Below are positions 57,040-64,000 of a stretch of DNA of 64,000 nt, one piece after another. Below the pieces are notes generated by a model. That model was not told the origin of the DNA and made no database searches. It was given only the letters and a program-made list of their open reading frames with translations. The stretch's first letter is position 1, and each line of letters starts with the position of its first letter. The translations under genes were made by a program, and so were the position numbers. This stretch comes from Panonychus citri (lineage: Eukaryota; Arthropoda; Arachnida; Trombidiformes; Tetranychidae), in the NCBI RefSeq assembly GCF_014898815.1, contig NW_026515482.1:1736001-1800000 (forward strand), read 5' to 3'.

Positions 57040-60000
57040 TTAATCAGTTTCCATTATATTGTGGTTTCCAAATGCATAAGTATCAACTGCATTTATTGAC
57101 CAACGTTTATCGTCCAATGGTGATAATGTCACTTTACGTAATTCAATTCCATATATTTGATGATTTCTACTTTGCAATCGGTGCATTGTATGTTTGAATG
57201 TTTCTAAATTATATAAACATGTTAAATAATCTTCTTTGATTATTTGTTGTTGTAGTACATTTTTTTGTACTCCTTTTGCTGTTTTCTTTTCTCCTTCATC
57301 ACTGATAATAATATACATTTTTGGTTTAATGGCAATAACTTCATGAATTGGTTTTCCGTTCATTTCATCCTTAAGATATCCCAACATTTTCTTGTGACGA
57401 TTTGACTGGAGAGGATGATCTTTTGGGTAGTCACAAAAGTCCATTATATTTTTGAAATGATCAAGATCATTGTAAAAGTTTTCTGTTTTTATGTGGTATA
57501 TAAATGAGTCAGTGTCAGTGTAAATAAGCTTGATATTAGATCCATAATGTGATTTAAACGTATCATAGTGTAGTTGATACATCAATAGCTTTGCATATTC
57601 TAAAACGGTGAAACCGAGATGAATTGGTTTGTCCAACACAACAATATCTTTTTTAAGTTTGAAAATCGCTTTATCATCATCCAAGATCATAAACTGATCA
57701 AATAGTGGGTTTTTTGAATATTTTTTTGCTATTTTACGATTGAGGACAATTTTTACTTTTTGATGTTTACGTTTATCTTCAATACTTTTTCCATACAGAG
57801 AGTTAACCATCAGCTTGTATAAATCTTTTTCAAATGTGTTCTTTGCTTGTTGACGTTTTTGAGTACACATCATTATATATGGTTCCAACCAAGCTGTCTC
57901 AGTGAATTCAATTATACGATGAACATGTTTTAATTGGAGTCCTTTTTCCAAATAATATTTTAGATTTTTATAATAGATGATATAGTTATACTTATCCATT
58001 AAATTTGGCACTAATTTCTCACTAGTTACATTTTTACGTCCTTGATCTCTTAGAAGATTTATCTGTTTATGTTGATATGGACTCAATTGGTTTTCATTTA
58101 TCTTTATCTTCTCAGGTGCAAGAGGATAATCATCATGATCATCGTGAAGATGTTGTGGGTAAATCAAATCAACTTCAAGGATGTATCCTTTATTTTCTGA
58201 TCCTGAAATTATTTTATCAATAATCTCAGCAAATTGATAATTTTCAACCCATTTGAAGTTATGAGTCGGTAACTTTTGTTTCAAAGCCCATCCGTATAAG
58301 TTGTTCACATCGAGATAGGTGATATATGATCGTTCCATCAAAGGATTATAGTTAGGTGTATCTGGATTATTTGCCTTTGCGTGGTGAGAGATTGCGCATG
58401 ATATTCCACCACGAATACCTTTTTCAATCATCGTTATCATATCAATATCAGTCAATAAGTCCAGTCTGGCTCTAGTTTTTCTTAGAGCTGCATTCCATGA
58501 TAGTCCTGGGATTGATACAAAATGAGCTGGATCGAGTTCGAACTCTTGAATGCAGTTTTTTCGAAACGTTTCAAATACAGCTGCTAAGAGTGTGACGTCA
58601 ACTCTTAGATAAATGTCTTGAAACTCTCCTAAGTTTCGACACTTGAACTCATCCCATATTGATTGTAATCGACCATAAAGTTGTTGATCAATTGATTTGT
58701 TTGTTAATGATGAATAAAATTTTCAATTGGAGGTAAAGATTTATCTTCAAATTTAGACCAATCATCTATATATTCATAAGGCAAAGCTCCTTTTCTCAGT
58801 AAATTGTCGATTTTATAAATAGGAAAAATCTTCTTGAGATATGTTCTCTTGATACCATCGTCCAGATTTGACGCTAATGTATCAAGACTAGAAGCAAGAA
58901 AGGCATATGAGTCGATGAAAATGAATGGTCTCATAAATATAGCTGAATATTTTCCATAGTATGAGGAATGACATCGATATTGTTAGTATGTGTTATTTAT
59001 TGCTTGGATAATCAAATGACTATCGAAATTTTTCAAATTGTGAAAAACAACAGGGATTTTGAAATTCCAAAAAAGTTCAAGATTACAGCCTTGGTGAGCA
59101 GCACCTCTTATCTCACCTGTCAGATGATGGTGATCACAAACACGTTTATCATTGTCTTTGAAAGGAAATTCACATATCCAACAATATTTTGCTGTACTCA
59201 GAACTTTCATGTGTTGTTCTCTGGTTATTGAAAGAGGTTTTTTGTTCTCTTTGAAACATTGGTAAATTAATGGTTTTAATGAAATAAGCTCGTCTATGAA
59301 CTTACTACTTGCGTTATGTCCACGATAAAATGAAGAATGAATAATATCTTGTTTCCAATCAACAACGATAAGTCCATAACTAGAAGCAATATGACTTTGG
59401 TATTCGAATGTGTTTTTAGTAGATTCGATATTAATTGGTTGGATCAGTGTCTCAAAATCAGCATACACAATGAACGGATATGGTTGTAATGCTTTCATTT
59501 TATGAAACCAATTTTACTTGATTCATGTGGGATAATAACATGTTGATCTGAATTACATGTTTCCAAATGTTTCTCAAGCCGAAAAATTGTAAATCCAACC
59601 AAACATCTAAAACAATGATATAATCCTGATCCTTGTTGGTTCAAGAGACGGTTGAAGTTTTTGATGAGATAGTAATGACCATTGTAGTGAAACAATTTGA
59701 TTTCAATATCAAATTTGTATTTACTTAACTGTAAAGGTATTATATTTGTATCATCAATATCTAATGAATATATATTGATCGAGATTTCATTTAACCGCTC
59801 AAACTTTGGAATATCAATTATGTCAACAAATCCTTTGAATCCATTGAAATTATGTTTGTAAATGTGTTCTTTATAATGTGATGTTCTTCGTGGGTTATCT
59901 TTGTGTTGATATAATGCTGCTAGGACTGACCACATGAAACAATTTTCTTCGCAGTCAATTGAGATGATCGCCTTTTTATTCTGTATCCAATCTGGCAATT

Positions 60001-60525
60001 CTGATTCACAACAGCCACCACTTTGAGGAATAAACTTCGCAATACGTATTTCTATTGATGATATCTTATTGATTGACCAACCACTACCAAGATGAGTAAA
60101 TGTATCGACTCGATTATTCACCTCATCCTTACATTCATCCAGTGTTATGGCTATATTATCTCTTAATGTCACTGTTTTCATCGATGATGTAAAATAAGGC
60201 TGTATAGTTTTTTCACCGTCTGGTTTGGTCAAAGTCCATTAACGCAAACTTGATATTTAAAAACACCGAGATATTCAAACACATAAAAAAGCAAATCTTC
60301 CATGTTGGTTCGTTGATCAATAAACATTTGATTTGTATCTTTGTAGATTAAATTGTTCACGAAATAAATTAAAAGAAACTGTCGAAAAGCACTTTTCATA
60401 ATTTTATAGGGAGGAAAATCTACTAAACCATATGTTTCAGTAGATTGACACTGTTCAATATGTTTACGAAAGTTTTTCTCAATCTTATAAGTACGTTTAC
60501 ACTCTAAACACTTGAATGAAACCAT
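57040..60525 (-). pseudogene. Protein-primed DNA polymerase B, broken into four frames
   Basis: Segments on the minus strand: 60525-60229 (MVSFKCLECKRTYK, C2H2 finger), 60232-59495 (CFMWSVLAALYQHKDNPRRT Cys/His domain and a second zinc finger), 59498-58704 (exonuclease: YADFETLI, then KNFDSHLI and FIDSYAFLASSL, with an in-frame TAA at 58985-58983) and about 58714-57040 (polymerase: YLDVNNLYGWAL, KLMVNSLYGKS and IYTDTDSFIYH). All catalytic motifs remain but are spread over frames, with junctions near 60232, 59496 and 58710. The exonuclease-polymerase order is that of Polinton/adenovirus-type polymerases. As read it cannot make a full protein. Confidence 0.88.
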
Positions 60526-60559
60526 TTTTGACGAATGAATGATGATGTTCAAAGATTGT

Positions 60560-60569
60560 CTTTTATATA
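60560..60569 (-). promoter_or_regulatory. TATA box (TATATAAAAG) for the polymerase
   Basis: On the minus strand; ends 35 nt before ATG 60525. Confidence 0.7.
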
Positions 60570-60615
60570 ATACAACATGATATGGATATTAACACAAAGT
60601 TAATAAAAATGAATT

Positions 60616-60965
60616 GATCTTCTCAATAACGAAACGAATCTAAGATGATTACTTTTCTCAATAACGAAACGAATCTAAGATGATTACTTTTCTCAATAAC
60701 GAAACGAATCTAAGATGATTACTTTTCTCAATAACGAAACGAATCTAAGATGATTACTTTTCTCAATAACGAAACGAATCTAAGATGATTACTTTTCTCA
60801 ATAACGAAACGAATCTAAGATGATTACTTTTCTCAATAACGAAACGAATCTAAGATGATTACTTTTCTCAATAACGAAACGAATCTAAGATGATTACTTT
60901 TCTCAATAACGAAACGAATCTAAGATGATTACTTTTCTCAATAACGAAACGAATCTAAGATGATT
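60616..60965 (+). repeat. Tandem array, 10 copies of a 35-bp unit
   Basis: Unit contains TTCTCAATAACGAAACGAAT and ends AAGATGATT. Copies end at 60650, 60685 and so on every 35 bases to 60965; all but the start of the first are identical. It sits between the divergent polymerase and right-end genes, in the place where a replication or regulatory region would be expected. Confidence 0.97.
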
Positions 60966-61015
60966 AGTTATGATGTTTCATTAGTTCTAGAGGTGTGGTA
61001 ACTCTTGATGAGAAG

Positions 61016-61023
61016 TATAAAAG
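61016..61023 (+). promoter_or_regulatory. TATA box (TATAAAAG) with Inr-like TCAGT
   Basis: Followed about 27 nt later by TCAGT (near 61050), the arthropod initiator pattern; upstream of the right-end gene. Confidence 0.65.
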
Positions 61024-61081
61024 CGAGGAAGAATCAAAGTTTTATTCATTCAGTATCGACATCATCAACAAACAACTTGAA

Positions 61082-61563
61082 ATGTTTTGATTCAATTTGT
61101 GCTTACTTTCATCTTTCAAAGTTGGAAATGATTCAATCGAGATTGCTATGGGAGCTGGTGACCAGATTTTCCATGCTCAGGCTAAAGTGAACTCGCTTAT
61201 TTATCGTTTCATCTTTGGTGAGGATCGATTTAACTGGAGTGAACTTTGTTATCTCCATCAGATACATCTCTCTACCGATGAGGAACATACAATTTTCAAT
61301 TTTGTTTACCGTTTTTGGACTTGTTTAAAGAAAGAAGGACAATCCGTTATCGCTTGTTTAGATGGAAGATCGGCTAAGATGCTACAGCTCTGGATATTCC
61401 AACATATGATCTCTCTGGAAAAGGTGTTGGTTATAATGATATTTCTATTGATGGAGAAAGTTGTGGTTACCATGATAGACATGATGAAGAATGTTCACTA
61501 CTTGTAATCGAAAGACTTCATTTTGTATATGAGTTATATGATGAAACAATAACAATTGAATAA
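61082..61563 (+). pseudogene. Polinton right-end gene, broken, function unknown
   Basis: From ATG 61082 the third codon is TGA (61088-61090); an internal ATG at 61148 (MGAGDQIFHAQAKVNSLIYR) avoids it. The frame is coding-like to about 61375 (IACLDGRSAK), where a slip moves to another frame (LDIPTYDLSGKGVGYNDISI) ending at TAA 61563. I do not recognise the protein. No membrane or signal segment. Confidence 0.5.
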
Positions 61564-61629
61564 AGTTTAATTTAATCATTTAATATTTGTTTTTCCCGCC
61601 ATTTATAACTCGGTAAATGATGATGAGAG

Positions 61630-61686
61630 AGTAAGAGAAAAAGAAAGAGTAAATTTGTGTGCCAGAGGTGGCATAATATCACTACT
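61630..61686 (-). repeat. Polinton right terminal inverted repeat
   Basis: Perfect reverse complement of 47519-47575. The last base (T61686) can belong either to the repeat or to the target duplication. Confidence 0.95.
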
Positions 61687-61691
61687 AAGGT
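61686..61691. repeat. Target-site duplication, right (TAAGGT)
   Basis: Matches 47513-47518; the first base is shared with the terminal repeat. Confidence 0.8.
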
Positions 61692-63724
61692 TAAAGGTTC
61701 TGCAGAAAGAGAAAAAAAAAGTTCGAAACAAAACTTCAATATTATTATTATTTTTTATTCGAGGGAAAAGGTAATTTATCATATTCACCTTTGTAGTTGG
61801 TCTCGTTTTTTAGAACGATAATTTCATGAGAACGAAGAGAAAAAAAGTTTAAGAAGAAGAGAAAAACTTTTCTCATTTTTTTTTCTCAATTTCGATTTTA
61901 GATTTTTACTTTTGTCATTTCCTTTTCCCCTTCTCATCTTGAACAATCAATGTTGCAATTGAAAGAATAACAATAAAAGGAAAGAAACAACTTGATGTAA
62001 ATTTCCAGTTTCCCCATGAAATCATAATAATAATGATAAGATCGAGATACTCATTGCATGAGAAACATTTTCAACCGCCCGAGGCGCTTTTTCCAGTTAC
62101 GATTCCATATTGTAATTGACTGGATGCTATTCAATACATAAAATGAAAATGAAATTGTTGCTTTTTCACTATTATCATTGTTCATCATCATTTTCATGAT
62201 CAATGAATCAACAGTAAATAATAACAAGAATCGTATTCACAATTGAATGAAATTGTATATATTATTATTCAGTTTGAATTGAGATTTAACTCTCTCACTT
62301 TTCCCTCCCTCTTTCCATGTTTAGTTATCATCTTCATCATGATGAATATCATATGATAATGAAGTTCTGAAGAAGAAGAAGAAAAAAAAATTGATGTAAA
62401 TAATTATCATGATAAAGATGATAACTGACAATTCGTGTTCAATTGTAATTCAAGTTTCATGGAAGTTCAATTTTCATGATGAGAGTAAAATTTTTGGCTT
62501 CAATTATTTCCATTGGTGGTTGATAATGAGGGTGGAAAATATTTCCCACTCCCTTTCCATGTATTCTTAGAGGTGAAAATTTCAAGGTAATAATATGAAC
62601 ATGAAAATTCAGGGAATCGGAAAATTGCATGATGGAAATAAAATTAATTTCCATGTACAATAATTTCAATAATCTAATCCAATGTTGAGAAGCAATTAAA
62701 TTAATAATAAGCCACTAATCATAAGATAGATTGTGATAATAATAATAATCACACCTTAATTATACTTATACTCATAATCTAAATGGTTAATTGTTTTCTA
62801 ATTGTTTCGACATTTAATTACACAAAAGATTAAACTAATCTTTCTCCTTTGACAAAATCTCAATGATGATCAATGTTAATCAGTTAACAATTAACCCGAT
62901 TATGTTTTCTTGTAATACTTTGATTTTGTTTACCTTGGGGGATAATTAACAAAAAAAAGTATTGATTGTTTACTTTCATATTACTTTCATTGTTTATTTA
63001 TCTTCATGGTCATTCATGAGGTAGGGGTCAGTTTCCTGATGCTCACAATTGTTTATATGTTGATAATGATGAACCTTAATTATCCTCAAGAGGTCAATGA
63101 GATCAATGGTCAGTTTCGGTCAGTTAATAAGTTGATGTTGTTGTTGTTGTTGTTTAATATCTTGACTAAGATCAAGATTGTTTATCATTAACACTGACCA
63201 ATGGCCAATGTCCAGGTAACACAAACAGAACACTAGAAATAAATTAAAATAAGATAATGGATTCTAATTGGATTAAAAAAAATTAGATTAGATTCTCATG
63301 AGAAACTGTAACAACATTTTGATAATCAATGCACAATAATTTAGATAAATTAACGATATAATTTATTGTTTACAACAATCAAAATGTTATCATTGTAACG
63401 GTTAATGTTTCATTGATTATTATATTGTTAATATAATGATGATGGTGGTGGGTAATGGTGATATAACAATGAAGGTTAATGGTTAACAATTAATCAACCA
63501 GCAAACACTGTTGATTAGGTTGCATGGTGTAATTTTTTTTCATATTAGTTTGATATTAATGGATTAATCTAATTTTTTTTTATATCACAATCTCTTTCCC
63601 GTTTATCCTGATTGTTTTTTTTGCTACTTCCGGATTCATTCAGAATTGAACAGAATTACCGGCTTATAACCGGAAGTGATATTGAATTTTCTATCGATTT
63701 AGGAGTGAAGAGGAATGGAGAGAT
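61692..63724. other. Non-coding flank
   Basis: Continues the gene-poor region; AT-rich with short simple repeats. No gene seen. A pyrimidine-rich stretch followed by TTTAG at about 63697-63701 could be a splice acceptor for the last exon. Confidence 0.5.
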
Positions 63725-64000
63725 ATGGATTTGAAGGACGAAACATCCGAGTGTCGGGTCAACAGTATAGTAGCGCCTTTACCAGCGACAATACCATCAC
63801 CAGAAACGATGTCACCTTTACCTCCACCACCATTGTCGATGGTATCAACAGCAGCACCAGGATCGGAACCACCACGAACGACAATGATTGTGGACATGTC
63901 CGGTTACTGTTCGCCGCCAGTTTCGACTGTTGGTTCAACTTTACCTGGTTCGACATCTCTTTCACTTTGGCCTTGGCTTCGATATGCTGATGAAGAGGCT
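63725..64000 (+). CDS. Proline-rich protein, N-terminal exon, runs off the window
   Basis: 92 codons open to the last base from ATG 63725 (MDLKDETSECRVNS). Composition is typical of disordered regulatory N-termini: PLPATIPSPETMSPLPPPP, then GYCSPPVSTVGSTLPG and a more conserved-looking SLWPWLRYADEEA. GC content and codon use are higher than in the flanking DNA, supporting coding. It may begin upstream at an acceptor near 63702 instead. Lying at the edge of a long gene desert, it could be a developmental regulator; family not recognised. Confidence 0.65.
   Translation, partial: MDLKDETSECRVNSIVAPLPATIPSPETMSPLPPPPLSMVSTAAPGSEPPRTTMIVDMSGYCSPPVSTVGSTLPGSTSLSLWPWLRYADEEA

Larger units (their letters stand above)
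47519..61686. mobile_element. Complete Maverick/Polinton DNA transposon, 14.2 kb
   Basis: The ends are 57-bp perfect inverted repeats starting AGTAGTGATA, flanked by TAAGGT. Inside are the hallmark genes: ATPase, integrase, penton-like, major capsid, adenain-like protease and protein-primed polymerase B. The polymerase is transcribed leftward from the right side, structural genes rightward. Extra cargo includes a TBP-like protein, PC4-like proteins, a 10 x 35-bp array and a foldback. Several genes are open and others have breaks, so the copy is probably not autonomous as read here. Confidence 0.95.

Noticed and set aside
60616..60965. CRISPR array
   Set aside because: Direct tandem copies without unique spacers, in a eukaryotic transposon.
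63691..63990. Two other frames at the window end (plus 63715 and minus strand)
   Set aside because: Shadows of the proline-rich frame from 63725, whose composition is far more protein-like and which stays open to the edge.

Overview
This window looks like AT-rich nuclear DNA from a small-genome arthropod. The evidence is compact multi-exon genes with introns mostly of 60-120 bp, strong GTAAGT donors, classic animal genes (polybromo, nucleostemin, EBP2, NASP, INTS13, IAH1), a LINE and a Maverick/Polinton. Codon use, intron size and the density of AATTG/TTAATTG motifs remind me of an acariform mite such as a spider mite, but that is an inference.

Layout. 1-15.6 kb is a gene-dense block: the 3' part of polybromo (+), then on the minus strand a large unrecognised gene, nucleostemin/GNL3, an acid lipase, EBP2, NASP and an F-box-like/LRR gene. 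15.6-18.6 kb is a 1.2-kb pyrimidine-rich tract followed by a single-exon C2H2 zinc-finger gene (+). 19.1-25.3 kb is a non-LTR retrotransposon on the minus strand, ORF1 (gag-like, CCHC) and ORF2 (endonuclease and reverse transcriptase), with an opposite-strand RING/zinc-finger ORF between them. 25.8-31.2 kb holds INTS13 (+) and two tandem GDSL esterases of the IAH1 family (-). 31.2-47.5 kb is a 16-kb stretch with no convincing gene, rich in CAT/ATG microsatellites. 47.5-61.7 kb is one complete Polinton with 57-bp terminal inverted repeats and a 6-bp target duplication, TAAGGT. 61.7-63.7 kb is non-coding, and the last 276 bases are the start or an internal exon of a proline-rich protein that runs off the window.

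The Polinton is the most interesting part. It has the expected set: protein-primed DNA polymerase B, DDE integrase, packaging ATPase, adenain-like protease, major capsid protein and penton-like minor capsid protein. In addition it encodes a compact two-repeat TATA-box-binding protein (TBP), and ten of its genes carry a TATATAAAG-like box about 25-58 nt before the start codon. This includes one box shared head-to-head by two divergent genes. Two further proteins look like single and duplicated PC4-like (ssDNA-binding/coactivator) folds. Together this suggests an element that brings part of its own promoter-recognition machinery, which I have not seen described for Polintons. The copy is partly decayed: the polymerase and several small genes carry frameshifts or in-frame stops (mainly TGA), while TBP, ATPase, integrase, both capsid genes and protease are open. 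One host gene (NASP) also shows a one-base frameshift at a homopolymer, so some breaks may be assembly errors.
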